Notes under the pieces: generated by a model
What the model saw: the letters and a program-made list of their open reading frames with translations, nothing else
Told to the model about the DNA's origin: nothing
Databases searched by the model: none
Program-made: the position numbers and the translations under genes
Shown: positions 7,259 through 16,723 of the stretch, one piece after another
Position numbering within the stretch: the stretch's first letter is position 1
Layout of the letters: each line of letters starts with the position of its first letter
Assembly (NCBI GenBank): GCA_964490175.1
Contig: CAZBAI010000024.1
Span: forward strand, 1 to 23,803
Direction of reading: 5' to 3'
DNA from: RGIG3077 sp964490175
GTDB taxonomy: Bacteria; Bacillota; Clostridia; Oscillospirales; Ruminococcaceae
Length of the DNA: 23,803 nt

Positions 7259-7960
7259 ATGGCTTTTGTTGAATTGAGCGGAGTTTGTAAAAGATATAAA
7301 ATGGGCGAGGTGACAATAAGCGCCTCCGAAAATATTGAGTTTTTCGTGCAAAAGGGTGAATTTGCCGTTATTGTCGGCGAATCGGGCGCAGGCAAAACGA
7401 CCGTTTTGAATATGCTCGGCGGCATGGATACCTGCGATGAGGGACAAATTATCGTTGATAATGCGGATATTTCAAAATACACAAAAAAACAGCTCACCGA
7501 ATATCGCCGAAGCGATATCGGCTTTGTATTCCAATTTTATAATCTGGTGCAGAATCTCACCGCACGTGAAAACGTTGAAATCGCCTTGCAAATGAGCAAA
7601 AAAGCCGCAAGAGCCGACGAGGTTTTAAAGCAAGTCGGCTTGCTTGAAAGGGCAAACAATTTTCCGTCCCAGCTTTCCGGCGGCGAGCAGCAGCGTGTTG
7701 CAATTGCAAGGGCATTGGCGAAAAATCCGAAATTGCTGCTTTGCGATGAGCCGACCGGTGCGCTTGATTACAATACGGGCAAAAAAATATTAAAACTGCT
7801 GAGCGACGCTTGCAGAAATAATGGCATGACAGTCATTCTCATCACGCATAATCAAGCTATTGCGCCCATGGCGGATAGGGTTATAAAAATAAAAAACAGC
7901 CGTGTCGCAAGCGTTGCGGTCAATGCAAACCCTATCAGTATAGATAAAATCGAATGGTAA
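7259..7960 (+). CDS. ABC transporter ATP-binding protein (MacB/LolD-like)
   Basis: This is the cytoplasmic ATPase of an exporter-type or mechanotransmission-type ABC system, 233 aa. Motifs visible are Walker A GESGAGKTT, Q-loop FQFYNLVQNLTARENV, signature LSGGEQQRVAIARALA and Walker B LLLCDEPTGALDYNTGKK. The DEPTGALD form is characteristic of the MacB/LolD/FtsE group. The frame is open upstream of the chosen ATG, but 7259 has AGAGGG about 10 bases before it and gives the usual MAFVELSGVCKRYKMG start. The permease gene follows after 41 bases and both are likely translated from one mRNA. The substrate is unknown. Confidence 0.92.
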   Translation: MAFVELSGVCKRYKMGEVTISASENIEFFVQKGEFAVIVGESGAGKTTVLNMLGGMDTCDEGQIIVDNADISKYTKKQLTEYRRSDIGFVFQFYNLVQNLTARENVEIALQMSKKAARADEVLKQVGLLERANNFPSQLSGGEQQRVAIARALAKNPKLLLCDEPTGALDYNTGKKILKLLSDACRNNGMTVILITHNQAIAPMADRVIKIKNSRVASVAVNANPISIDKIEW

Positions 7961-8001
7961 TTCAAGCCTTTTTAAAGGTCTGAAAGAGAACGGAGAAATA
8001 A

Positions 8002-11000
8002 ATGAATGCGGCAATTATAAAAAACACCCTGCGGAAGGTGTGGAAAACCAAGGGCAGGTTTTTGGCGATTACGGCGATAATCGCAATAGGCAGCGGATTT
8101 TTTACGGGTGTAAAAATTACCGGACCTTCGATGAAAGAAAGCGCACGCCGATATTTTGCTCAAACCGATTTGATGGATTTTCGCTTTGTTTCGACTGTGG
8201 GCTTTGCGCAAAGCGATATTGAAAGCATAGCGTCGCTTGACGGCGTTGCATTGGCAGAGCCGGGATACAGTGCGGACTTTTTTTACAAAACAGATGACAG
8301 GTTTGATTCGATAATCAAGGTTTATTCATATAACGAAGCCCAAAAAATCAATAGGCCGACGCTTGTTTCGGGCAAAATGCCTCAAAGCGCCGATGAGTGC
8401 GTAATTGACAGCGAACTTGCCGATTTATTTCCGATAGGTTCGTCGATTGCGCTTGCCGGCAGTGATTCCGTGCCGCTTGGCGACAATTTGGCATATGACG
8501 AATTTACGATCGTGGGTACGGTTGATTGGTCGCTGTATATTGACTTTGAGCGTGGTTCAACCACCCTCGGCAACGGCAAGGTCAATGCGTTTATGCTGGT
8601 GCCCGAGCAGGCGTTTACATCACAGGCTTATACCGCAGTTTATATCAAGTGTGCAGAGCTTGACGGCATTGACCCTTTTTCGGATGAATATAAAGATATT
8701 TGCGATGAAAAAACTCTGTATTTTGAAGAATGCGCCGAACTGCTTGCCGAAAATAAGGCGCAGACAGTGTATCAAGAAGCGGTAAACGACGTAAATCTTG
8801 TGAATGCCGTAAACGAATATGAGCAAGGGCTTGCCGATTATAACAGCGCATACAGCGAATATGAAACACAGCTTGCGGAGCTTGAAACGCAAATAAACGA
8901 CGCCAATGATTTGATAGCCGAGTATACGGCGGCGATTGAAAAGGCAAACGCCGAATATCAAACCGCAACGGAAGAATACAATGCGTCTATTGCACAACTT
9001 GAAGAAAGCGAAGCCGAGCTTGACGCAAGGCAGGAGCAGGCGGCAAAAGATGAAGAACTTGCGCTGTCACAGCAAAGCACGATCAAAGAACTGTATCCCG
9101 TTATTAACGATTATTGGCTGAAAAGCGCCGAAAAGCCGTATCCGCAATCGCTTGAAAATGCGCTTGAAAAAGCCAAACAGCTTGACAGTGATGCGATTAT
9201 TTTGAGCACGGCGCTTGAAACGTTTGCCAAGACAACACCGTCTACAACATCAAAAACACAGGCGAAAAACGTGCTTGACAACGTGATTGAGCTTAAAGAA
9301 AAGGTCGTTGAGGACGAGCTTGAACGAATTGCGGCAGAGCGCACCGACATTGCCGCTGTGCGCAGTGAAAACGAAATGAAAGCTTCGATATTGGCGCAAA
9401 CCAAAACAGAGCTTGACAATTCCAAGGCGCAAATTGATGAAAGCAAAGCCGAGCTTGACGGATATATCGAACAGGTGTCGCTGCTGCAAGGGCAAATTGA
9501 AGATATAACATTGCAAGCACAGGTGAAGTTTGGCGAAACAAAAAAAGCGCTTGACGAGGCAAAATTTGAAATAGACAATGCCTATGCGCAAATCGATGAG
9601 CTTTGCAACGAGGTTGAGTGGTACAGCTTTAACAGAAATTCAAATATAGGTTATTCCGATTTTGAAACCAATGCCGACAGGGTTGATTCGATTGCAAAGG
9701 TGTTTCCCGTATTTTTTATAATCGTGGCGATTCTTGTTTGTTTCACGACAATGGCGAGAATGGTCGAGGAGGAGCGTGTCGAAATCGGAACGCTTAAAGC
9801 GCTCGGTTATTCTGCCGGCAGTATTTTTGCGCAGTACATAGCTTATGCGGCAAGTGCAAGCGTAATCGGCACGGCAATAGGCATTGCCGTCGGAGTAAGC
9901 GTGATTCCGAAAGTTATCTATATGGCGTATTTGCTGATGTATATCTTGCCGGATTTGCAGCTTGCTTTTCCTGCCGGATATGCAATCGGCTGCACATTAG
10001 CGGCACTTGCCTGCACGATTTTTGCCGTGCTGTTTTCTTGCACAAAAGCGCTTTGCGAGGTACCTGCTTCACTTATGCGACCGAAATCCCCGAAAAACGG
10101 AAAAAGGGTCTTGCTTGAAAAAATCGATTTTTTATGGAAACGCCTGAGCTTTAACGCAAAGGTGACAGCCCGAAATGTGTTCAGATTTAAAAGCAGGGTG
10201 ATTATGACCGTAATCGGTATTTGCGGATGCACTGCGCTGCTGCTTGCGGCGTTTACGCTCAAATACGCAATTTCCGCAATTGTCGATAAGCAATTTATCG
10301 AAATTTTTAAATATGACGCACTTGTGTATTATGACGATAAGGTTAATACCGACGAGCTGTATTCGGCACTTGATTCAAGCGAAATCGTTGCCGATTATAC
10401 AGGCGCTTTGCAAAAAAGCTGCCAAATGTCGGCAAACGGCAAGGCTTATGACGGTTATGTAGTAGTGCCGCAGGATGCGTCGGCGCTGAGCGGATATATC
10501 AATTTGCGCAATCCGCAAAACGGTGATGAAATTAACCTTACGGGAGCAGGCGCTGTCATCAACGAAAAGCTTGCGCAGGTGCTTGATATTAAAATCGGCG
10601 ATGAAATCGAAATCGGGCAAAACAAAACAAAGGTCAAAGTTTCCGCTATCGCCGAAAATTATACATTCAATTATGTATATATGACCAAAACGCTTTATAC
10701 TTCGCTTTTCGGCGAAGAAAATGCAAATGTCGTTTATGCAAATCTTGTGCAAGGCGATGACGGAAGTGCGCTTTTTTCCGAGCTTTCCGACAAAATCGGC
10801 AGTGACGGAACGCTAAACGTTACGCTCACAAAAGATTCGGGCAAATCGTTTCGTGAGTTGGTTGACACGCTTGATTATATCGTTTTGGTTATAATCGCCG
10901 CTTCGGGAGCACTGGCACTTGTGGTGCTTTACAATCTCAATAATATCAACATTGTCGAGCGAATGCGTGAGCTTGCAACCTTAAAAGTTCTCGGCTTCCG

Positions 11001-11271
11001 TGACGGCGAACTTTCGGCGTATATCTACCGTGAAACTACGATAACCGCCGTTTTGGGCGCACTTTTGGGATTGCTTGTCGGCACGTTTTTTACAAAGTTT
11101 GTTGTGCGCACAGCCGAGGTCGATGTTGTGATGTTTGCAAGAGATATTCCGTTGTATTGCTATTTGCTTGCATTTGCGCTGACGCTGTTGTTTGTTGCCC
11201 TTGTCGATGTGATAATGCATATTAAACTGAAAAATATTGATATGGCGTCATCAATGAAAGCTGTCGAATAG
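8002..11271 (+). CDS. ABC transporter permease, duplicated FtsX domains with coiled-coil extracytoplasmic domain
   Basis: A 1089-aa membrane protein that should pair with the upstream ATPase. One helix near residues 19-38 is followed by a large extracytoplasmic region to about 565. A three-helix FtsX domain follows (about 567-690) with the ATPase-contacting motif EIGTLKALGYS. Another helix lies near 727-760, then a smaller extracytoplasmic domain and a final three-helix FtsX domain (about 952-1080) with ELATLKVLGFRDGE. The first extracytoplasmic region contains long Glu/Ala/Gln-rich heptad stretches at about 264-350 and 445-545, strongly suggesting a protruding coiled coil. GGAG lies 6 bases before the ATG. 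Such permeases often drive work outside the membrane, such as peptide export, lipoprotein handling or hydrolase activation; which applies here is not visible. Confidence 0.9.
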   Translation: MNAAIIKNTLRKVWKTKGRFLAITAIIAIGSGFFTGVKITGPSMKESARRYFAQTDLMDFRFVSTVGFAQSDIESIASLDGVALAEPGYSADFFYKTDDRFDSIIKVYSYNEAQKINRPTLVSGKMPQSADECVIDSELADLFPIGSSIALAGSDSVPLGDNLAYDEFTIVGTVDWSLYIDFERGSTTLGNGKVNAFMLVPEQAFTSQAYTAVYIKCAELDGIDPFSDEYKDICDEKTLYFEECAELLAENKAQTVYQEAVNDVNLVNAVNEYEQGLADYNSAYSEYETQLAELETQINDANDLIAEYTAAIEKANAEYQTATEEYNASIAQLEESEAELDARQEQAAKDEELALSQQSTIKELYPVINDYWLKSAEKPYPQSLENALEKAKQLDSDAIILSTALETFAKTTPSTTSKTQAKNVLDNVIELKEKVVEDELERIAAERTDIAAVRSENEMKASILAQTKTELDNSKAQIDESKAELDGYIEQVSLLQGQIEDITLQAQVKFGETKKALDEAKFEIDNAYAQIDELCNEVEWYSFNRNSNIGYSDFETNADRVDSIAKVFPVFFIIVAILVCFTTMARMVEEERVEIGTLKALGYSAGSIFAQYIAYAASASVIGTAIGIAVGVSVIPKVIYMAYLLMYILPDLQLAFPAGYAIGCTLAALACTIFAVLFSCTKALCEVPASLMRPKSPKNGKRVLLEKIDFLWKRLSFNAKVTARNVFRFKSRVIMTVIGICGCTALLLAAFTLKYAISAIVDKQFIEIFKYDALVYYDDKVNTDELYSALDSSEIVADYTGALQKSCQMSANGKAYDGYVVVPQDASALSGYINLRNPQNGDEINLTGAGAVINEKLAQVLDIKIGDEIEIGQNKTKVKVSAIAENYTFNYVYMTKTLYTSLFGEENANVVYANLVQGDDGSALFSELSDKIGSDGTLNVTLTKDSGKSFRELVDTLDYIVLVIIAASGALALVVLYNLNNINIVERMRELATLKVLGFRDGELSAYIYRETTITAVLGALLGLLVGTFFTKFVVRTAEVDVVMFARDIPLYCYLLAFALTLLFVALVDVIMHIKLKNIDMASSMKAVE

Positions 11272-11286
11272 CCGTGTGATATCGAG

Positions 11287-11326
11287 AAAAGCTCTTTTGC
11301 CCAAAATAACGGACAAAAGAGCTTTT
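11287..11326 (+). terminator. Terminator of the ABC exporter operon
   Basis: A perfect 13-bp inverted repeat (AAAAGCTCTTTTG at 11287-11299 against 11314-11326) with a 14-base loop; the 3' arm ends in TTTT and a further TTT follows after GC. The A/T-rich stem base could let it work in both directions. Confidence 0.75.
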
Positions 11327-11357
11327 GCTTTGAAAAAATAAATATTCGGGTGAGATT

Positions 11358-11402
11358 TAAAAAAACAAAAAACGGGCATTGCTAATCGGTAATGCCCGTT
11401 TT
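11358..11402 (-). terminator. Terminator of rpsT
   Basis: The arms at 11369-11380 and 11391-11402 (core ACGGGCATT/AATGCCCGT) pair perfectly over 12 bp with a 10-base loop. On the minus strand the stem ends in and is followed by a long T-rich run, so it terminates rpsT. Confidence 0.88.
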
Positions 11403-11420
11403 GTTTGGTTTTTGATTCGA

Positions 11421-11681
11421 TTAACCTGCGGCGTTAAGCTTTTTGGCAAGCTGAGATTTTTTTCTTGCCGCACAGTTTTTGTGCATAATTCCCTTAGCGC
11501 AAGCCTGGTCGATTTTCTTGCAGGCGTAAGAAACAGCTTCTGCTTTGTTTGCAGCGTTGGTGCTGATAGCAAGCTCTGCCTTTTTGATAACAGTCTTGAG
11601 GTTGGACTTTCTTGCTTTGTTTACAAGAGTTTTAGCCTTGATAACCTTAACTTTTTTCTTTGCAGATTTAATGTTGGGCAT
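11421..11681 (-). CDS. rpsT: 30S ribosomal protein S20
   Basis: This is a small primary-binding protein of the 30S subunit, 86 aa, the usual size. It starts MPNIKSAKKKVKV and is rich in Lys and Ala throughout, with the conserved C-terminal half KGIMHKNCAARKKSQLAKKL. The ATG at 11681 has a near-ideal AAGGAGG 8 bases upstream; an upstream in-frame extension lacks any S20 similarity. It is divergent from gpr, a neighbourhood also found in Bacillus. Confidence 0.96.
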   Translation of the reverse strand: MPNIKSAKKKVKVIKAKTLVNKARKSNLKTVIKKAELAISTNAANKAEAVSYACKKIDQACAKGIMHKNCAARKKSQLAKKLNAAG

Positions 11682-12008
11682 GATCTGCACCTCCTTATAC
11701 AGAAAATATGGGTAAAAAACATCATTCAAAAAAGAACACCGAATTTTTGAATAATATTTTAATGCAAATGACATACAATAAAGCAACGGGTCGGAAACTT
11801 TTACTTTCCGCAGACACTCCCGAAGCACAGCGAATGTAATGATCAATCGCAGATGTATACAGTCTAAAAGATATTTTACCATTATTTTTTTCAAATTGCA
11901 AGAGCTTTTTTGAAAAAAACATTAGAAAATGCAAGCCAAAGTACAGCGCTTTTTCGGCAGTTCGTACAAGAAACGCAAAAATAATATGATAAAGGCGGTA
12001 ATTTTTAT
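11682..12008. other. rpsT-gpr divergent intergenic region (327 bp)
   Basis: No gene is supported here. For rpsT on the minus strand a modest promoter candidate is TTGTAT (11778-11773), a 16-base spacer and TATTAT (11756-11751). A perfect 9-bp palindrome (11724-11732 with 11744-11752) spans the expected start. A 6-bp hairpin lies at 11792-11810. For gpr on the plus strand no vegetative promoter stands out. A sigma-G-like pair near 11906-11930 (GCAAG, 17 bases, CATTAGA) differs at one position in each box from the usual consensus and is weak evidence. Confidence 0.4.
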
Positions 12009-12854
12009 ATGAGTGATTATGCAAGAACAGACTTGGCGCTTGAAGGTGTGGGCGAAAGCGTTTGCGAGGGGATAACCCGTACAAAGCGGGGCAAATGCTT
12101 TGATATTACCGAGATTGTGATTGAAAGCGATGAACACGGAAAGCCTTTCGGCAAGCCCAAGGGTCGGTATATCACAATGGAGCGTGCCGAACTTGCCGTG
12201 ACGGGCGATGAATTTTCTTCGGCGGTATGTGAGCTGGCAAACGAGCTGAAATCGCTAATTCCCGAGGGGGGAGTGCTTGTTGCGGGTCTTGGCAACAGCC
12301 ACATAACGCCGGACGCCTTAGGTCCGAAAACCGCTTCGATGATATTCGCAACACGGCATTTAAACGGCGAAATACCCGAGGCGGACGAATTTAACGGACT
12401 GCGTGAAATTTCCGTGATATCGGCAGGCGTTCTCGGGCAAACGGGAATTGAAAGCGCCGAAATACTTTATGCTATATGCAACCGCATAAAGCCGAAATCG
12501 ATAATCGCCGTGGACGCACTTGCCTGCTCGGACGTAAACAGGCTCGGCACGACGATTCAAATATGCGACAGCGGTATTTCGCCGGGCAGTGGCGTTCAAA
12601 ACAAGCGTGCCGAGCTGTCATATAAATCTATGGGGATTCCGGTGATTGCCGTCGGCGTGCCTACCGTTGTCGATATGCACACTATTGTTGAGAGCGTGAC
12701 CGGCTCACGCAGTGCGCTTGATCTGCCGAATATGATGGTTACGCCGAGAAATATTGACAGGCTTATCGACAAGTCCTCAAGGCTTTTGTCAATTGCCGTA
12801 AACTGTGCGCTTTTGCCGCAATTTTCGCCGCAGGATTTTGAAAGTTTGGTATAA
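12009..12854 (+). CDS. gpr: Germination protease GPR
   Basis: This aspartic-type endopeptidase (family A25) cleaves small acid-soluble spore proteins during germination and is made in the forespore as a zymogen. At 281 aa it is shorter than the Bacillus enzyme (about 370 aa), but the core is complete: RTDLALE near the N-terminus, GRYITME, GLGNSHITPDALGPKT, VLGQTGIESAEI, and VDALACSDVNRLGTTIQI followed by GISPGSGV. AAAGGCGG lies about 10 bases before the ATG. The shortfall seems to be spread over loops and the C-terminus. Its presence shows the organism forms, or recently formed, endospores. Confidence 0.94.
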   Translation: MSDYARTDLALEGVGESVCEGITRTKRGKCFDITEIVIESDEHGKPFGKPKGRYITMERAELAVTGDEFSSAVCELANELKSLIPEGGVLVAGLGNSHITPDALGPKTASMIFATRHLNGEIPEADEFNGLREISVISAGVLGQTGIESAEILYAICNRIKPKSIIAVDALACSDVNRLGTTIQICDSGISPGSGVQNKRAELSYKSMGIPVIAVGVPTVVDMHTIVESVTGSRSALDLPNMMVTPRNIDRLIDKSSRLLSIAVNCALLPQFSPQDFESLV

Positions 12855-12984
12855 TGACGGGGCAAGCCCCTTATTGAATCGGTTTGCGAACGTCAATCGG
12901 CGCACTTGGTTTTGAAATGCTCGATAATGTCTTGCCTGACATTGAATTTTAAAGGAAAAAATTAAAAAAATTGGTATATAGCAC

Positions 12985-13013
12985 TTTACAAACGGGAAAA
13001 TATGTGGTAAAAT
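12985..13013 (+). promoter_or_regulatory. Promoter of pyruvate:ferredoxin oxidoreductase
   Basis: TTTACA (12985-12990), a 17-base spacer and TAAAAT (13008-13013). The leader from about 13020 to 13086 contains the Rex-like site. Confidence 0.7.
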
Positions 13014-13039
13014 CAGTAGTTAGGATATGCCTTTTAACT

Positions 13040-13057
13040 TTGATTATCGATTAACAA
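13040..13057. promoter_or_regulatory. Rex-like (redox repressor) site
   Basis: TTGATTATCGATTAACAA matches the Rex pattern TTGTTAA-N4-TTAACAA at 12 of 14 specified positions, with a perfect right half. It lies about 26 bases downstream of the -10 box, where binding would block transcription. Rex senses the NADH/NAD+ ratio and controls fermentation genes in Clostridia. An alternative reading is part of an RNA hairpin, because TATGCC (13026-13031) and GGCATA (13061-13066) flank it. Confidence 0.5.
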
Positions 13058-13086
13058 TCGGGCATACAATCTAAGGAGGAAAAAAT

Positions 13087-16000
13087 ATGGCAAGAAAAAT
13101 GAAAACTATGGACGGCAATAATGCTGCCGCATGGGCGTCATACCCCTTCACAGAGGTTGCTGCTATTTACCCTATCACACCCTCGTCGGTAATGGCAGAG
13201 GTTACCGATGCATGGTCGGCAAAGGGCCAGACAAACATTTTCGACCAGCCTGTAAAGGTTGTTGAAATGCAGTCCGAGGCAGGCGCTTCGGGTACGGTTC
13301 ACGGCTCGCTGGCAGCAGGCGCACTCACAACAACTTATACGGCTTCACAGGGTCTTCTTTTGATGATCCCCAATATGTATAAGATTGCAGGTGAGCTTCT
13401 TCCCTGTGTAATCCATGTATCCGCACGTTGCGTAGCTTCGCACGCACTCAACATCTTCGGCGACCATTCCGACGTATATGCATGCCGCCAGACAGGCTTT
13501 GCAATGCTTTGCGCTTCAAACCCTCAAGAGGTTATGGATCTCGGCACGGTTGCACATCTTTCCACAATCAAGGGCAGAGTACCTTTCCTGCATTTCTTCG
13601 ACGGTTTCAGAACCTCTCACGAGATTCAGAAAATCGAGGTTTGGGATAAGGAAACGGTTGCTTCAATGGTAGATAAGGACGCAATTGCCGCATTCAGAAG
13701 CAGAGCTATCAACCCTGAGAATCCCGTTCTCAGAGGTACTGCTCAAAACCCCGATATTTTCTTCCAGGCAAGAGAGGCTTGCAACAAGTATTATGATGCA
13801 ATCCCCGAAATTGTTGAAGAATATATGGGCATGGTCAACGAAAAAATCGGCACAAACTATCAGCTCTTTAACTATTACGGCGCACCGGATGCAACTCACG
13901 TTATTGTTGCAATGGGCTCGGTAAACGATACAATTGAGGAAACAATCGATTACCTCAACTCCACAATGGGAACAAAGCTCGGTCTTGTTAAAGTTAGACT
14001 TTACAGACCTTTCCGTGCAGACAAACTGGTTGCCGCACTTCCCGAAACAGTAACTCAGATTTCCGTTCTCGACAGAACGAAAGAACCCGGCGCAATCGGC
14101 GAGCCGCTTTATCTCGACGTTGTTGCCGCTCTTAAGGGAACAAAATTTGAAAACGTACCCGTATCCTCGGGCAGATACGGTCTTGGTTCAAAGGATACAA
14201 CTCCCGCTCAGATCAAGGCTGTTTACTGGAACGATAAATACTTCAAGGGTGAGGACTACAAGCCCAGATTTACAATCGGTATTGAGGACGATGTAACAAA
14301 TCTTTCACTTCCCATCGAAGAAAAGGTTGACAGCGCACCCGCAGGCACAACCTCGTGCAAATTCTGGGGTCTCGGCTCTGACGGTACTGTCGGCGCAAAT
14401 AAGAACTCTATCAAGATTATCGGCGATCATACCGATATGTATGCTCAGGCATATTTCTCATACGATTCCAAGAAATCCGGCGGCGTTACGGTTTCGCACT
14501 TGCGTTTCGGCAAAACGCCCATTAAGTCCACATATCTTGTAAATATGGCTGATTTTGTTGCTTGCCACAACCAATCATATATCACAAAATATGATATGGT
14601 AAGCGATATCAAGCCCGGCGGTATTTTCCTGCTTAACACACATTGGAACAAGGAAGAGCTTGAAGCAAATCTTCCCGGACAGGTTAAGAGATATATTGCT
14701 CAAAACAACATCAGATTCTATACAATCGACGGCGTTAAGCTCGGTAAAGAAACCGGCATGGGCAACAGAATCAACACGATTCTTCAGTCTGCTTTCTTCT
14801 ATCTTGCCGATATCATCCCCTTTGAGGACGCCCTCAAATACATGAAGGACGCAGCCACCGCTTCATACAGCAAGAAGGGTGAAGACGTTGTTAAGAAGAA
14901 TCATGACGCTATCGACGCAGGCTATAAGAACATTGTAGAAGTTAAGGTTCCCAAGGCTTGGGCAAAGGCTAAGGATACCGCTATGGGTATGGCTAAGGTT
15001 ACTTGCGACAACAAGAAGCTCGAAGCTTACGTAAACAATATTCAGATTCCCTGCAACGCTCAAAACGGCGATTCGCTGCCTGTATCTACTTTTGTTGATA
15101 TGGCCGACGGTACATTCCCGCAGGGCTCTGCCGCATTTGAAAAGCGCGGCATTGCAGTTGATGTTCCCGCTTGGGATTCCGCAAACTGCATTCAGTGTAA
15201 CTTCTGCTCTTATGTTTGTCCTCACGCTGTAATCCGTCCTGTTGCCATGACGGATAAGGAACTCAAAAAAGCTCCCTCAAGCGTTCAGGAAAGAGCCGTT
15301 GATTTGACCGGTATGCCCGGCTACAAGCTTGTTATAACAATGTCCGCACTTGATTGTACAGGTTGCGGCTCGTGCGTAAACGTATGTCCCGGTAAGAAGG
15401 GTGCAAAGGCTCTCACAATGATGCCGCTTGATACTCAGCTTGCACAGCAGGAAGTTTACGACTACTGCCAGACGCTTGACATCAAGGAAGAAGTTATCGA
15501 AAAATTTGAAAAGCAGGCTGTCAAGGCTTCACAGTTCCGTCAGCCCATGCTCGAATTCTCCGGCGCTTGCGCAGGCTGCGGCGAAACACCTTATGCTAAG
15601 CTTATAACACAGCTCTTCGGCGACAGAATGTATATTGCAAACGCAACAGGCTGTTCTTCGATTTGGGGCGGTTCCGCACCTTCAACACCTTACTGCACAA
15701 ATAAAGAGGGCAAGGGTCCGGCTTGGGCTAACTCGCTCTTTGAAGACAACGCCGAATACGGTCTTGGTATGCACATTGCACAAAAGACTATCAGAGAAAG
15801 AGCAATAGCTCTCATCAAGCAGCTTAAAGAAACAGCCAAGAAGAAGAACGTTATCGACGCTATCGACAACTATCTTGCAACGGTTGATGACGGCGAGGCT
15901 AACACGCCCGCAACTTATGCTCTCATTTCCGCACTCGAAAAGAGCGGATACAAGGCAGCGGACGAAATTCTTCAGTATAAAGATTATCTGCGCAAGAAGT

Positions 16001-16656
16001 CCGTTTGGATTTTCGGCGGCGACGGTTGGGCATATGATATCGGTTTCTCCGGACTTGACCATGCAATCGCTTCGGGCGAGAATATCAACATCTTTGTATT
16101 TGATACAGAGGTTTATTCCAACACAGGCGGACAGTCTTCAAAATCAACACCTATCGGCGCAATTGCTCAGTTTGCGGCTGCCGGTAAGGAAGTTAAGAAG
16201 AAAGACCTTGCAGGCATTGCAATGAGCTATGGCTATGTTTATGTTGCACATATCGCTATGGGCGCAGACATGAACCAGTGCATTAAGGCCATTAAGGAAG
16301 CCGAAGCATACAACGGACCGTCGATCATCATCGGCTATGCACCTTGTATCAACCACGGTATCAAGATGGCACTTGCTCAGACCGAGGAAAAGCGTGCCGT
16401 TGATGCGGGATATTGGAATCTCTTCAGATTCAATCCCGAGCTTAAGGCACAGGGTAAGAATCCGTTTATTCTTGATTCTAAGGCTCCCAAGGCTGATTAT
16501 AAGGAATTTATCATGGGCGAAGTTCGTTACAATTCTCTTGCACGTTCTAATCCCGAAAGAGCAGAACAGCTCTTTGCTAAGGCTGAGGCTGCCGCTAAGG
16601 ATAGATACGATTATCTTTGCAGATATGCCAAGATGTATGAAACACAGGAAAAGTAA
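13087..16656 (+). CDS. nifJ: Pyruvate:ferredoxin (flavodoxin) oxidoreductase
   Basis: This central enzyme of anaerobic metabolism oxidises pyruvate to acetyl-CoA and CO2 and passes electrons to ferredoxin. It is the single-chain, homodimeric type, 1189 aa, the normal length. Domains in order: an N-terminal pyruvate/TPP domain (PITPSSVMAEVTDAW), domain III with YRPF, a central 2x[4Fe-4S] ferredoxin domain (CIQCNFCSYVCPHA near 700 and CTGCGSCVNVCPG near 756), and a C-terminal TPP-binding domain with CAGCGETPYAKL, NATGCSSIWGGSAPSTPY, GGDGWAYDIG and DTEVYSNTGGQSSKSTP. The C-terminal cluster cysteines are in place. AAGGAGG lies 7 bases before the ATG. Codon choice leans to AAG, CTC and TTC more than in the neighbours, consistent with high expression. 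Confidence 0.97.
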   Translation: MARKMKTMDGNNAAAWASYPFTEVAAIYPITPSSVMAEVTDAWSAKGQTNIFDQPVKVVEMQSEAGASGTVHGSLAAGALTTTYTASQGLLLMIPNMYKIAGELLPCVIHVSARCVASHALNIFGDHSDVYACRQTGFAMLCASNPQEVMDLGTVAHLSTIKGRVPFLHFFDGFRTSHEIQKIEVWDKETVASMVDKDAIAAFRSRAINPENPVLRGTAQNPDIFFQAREACNKYYDAIPEIVEEYMGMVNEKIGTNYQLFNYYGAPDATHVIVAMGSVNDTIEETIDYLNSTMGTKLGLVKVRLYRPFRADKLVAALPETVTQISVLDRTKEPGAIGEPLYLDVVAALKGTKFENVPVSSGRYGLGSKDTTPAQIKAVYWNDKYFKGEDYKPRFTIGIEDDVTNLSLPIEEKVDSAPAGTTSCKFWGLGSDGTVGANKNSIKIIGDHTDMYAQAYFSYDSKKSGGVTVSHLRFGKTPIKSTYLVNMADFVACHNQSYITKYDMVSDIKPGGIFLLNTHWNKEELEANLPGQVKRYIAQNNIRFYTIDGVKLGKETGMGNRINTILQSAFFYLADIIPFEDALKYMKDAATASYSKKGEDVVKKNHDAIDAGYKNIVEVKVPKAWAKAKDTAMGMAKVTCDNKKLEAYVNNIQIPCNAQNGDSLPVSTFVDMADGTFPQGSAAFEKRGIAVDVPAWDSANCIQCNFCSYVCPHAVIRPVAMTDKELKKAPSSVQERAVDLTGMPGYKLVITMSALDCTGCGSCVNVCPGKKGAKALTMMPLDTQLAQQEVYDYCQTLDIKEEVIEKFEKQAVKASQFRQPMLEFSGACAGCGETPYAKLITQLFGDRMYIANATGCSSIWGGSAPSTPYCTNKEGKGPAWANSLFEDNAEYGLGMHIAQKTIRERAIALIKQLKETAKKKNVIDAIDNYLATVDDGEANTPATYALISALEKSGYKAADEILQYKDYLRKKSVWIFGGDGWAYDIGFSGLDHAIASGENINIFVFDTEVYSNTGGQSSKSTPIGAIAQFAAAGKEVKKKDLAGIAMSYGYVYVAHIAMGADMNQCIKAIKEAEAYNGPSIIIGYAPCINHGIKMALAQTEEKRAVDAGYWNLFRFNPELKAQGKNPFILDSKAPKADYKEFIMGEVRYNSLARSNPERAEQLFAKAEAAAKDRYDYLCRYAKMYETQEK

Positions 16657-16684
16657 TGTTGCCTGAAAAATCGAATAAATAACG

Positions 16685-16723
16685 CAAATGGCAGGAAGTT
16701 TAACACTTTCTGCCATTTGTTTT
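16685..16723 (+). terminator. Terminator of the oxidoreductase gene
   Basis: A 14-bp stem (16685-16698 against 16706-16719, one G-U pair) with a 7-base loop is followed by TTTT. It overlaps the last codons and stop of the convergent XRE gene at 16700. Confidence 0.88.

Noticed and set aside
11682..11894. N-terminal extension of S20 upstream of the annotated ATG
   Set aside because: The added residues do not resemble S20, and the ideal AAGGAGG site belongs to the ATG at 11681.
12858..12870. GGGG-CAAG-CCCC as a gpr terminator
   Set aside because: A 4-bp stem followed by TTATT is too weak to call with confidence.
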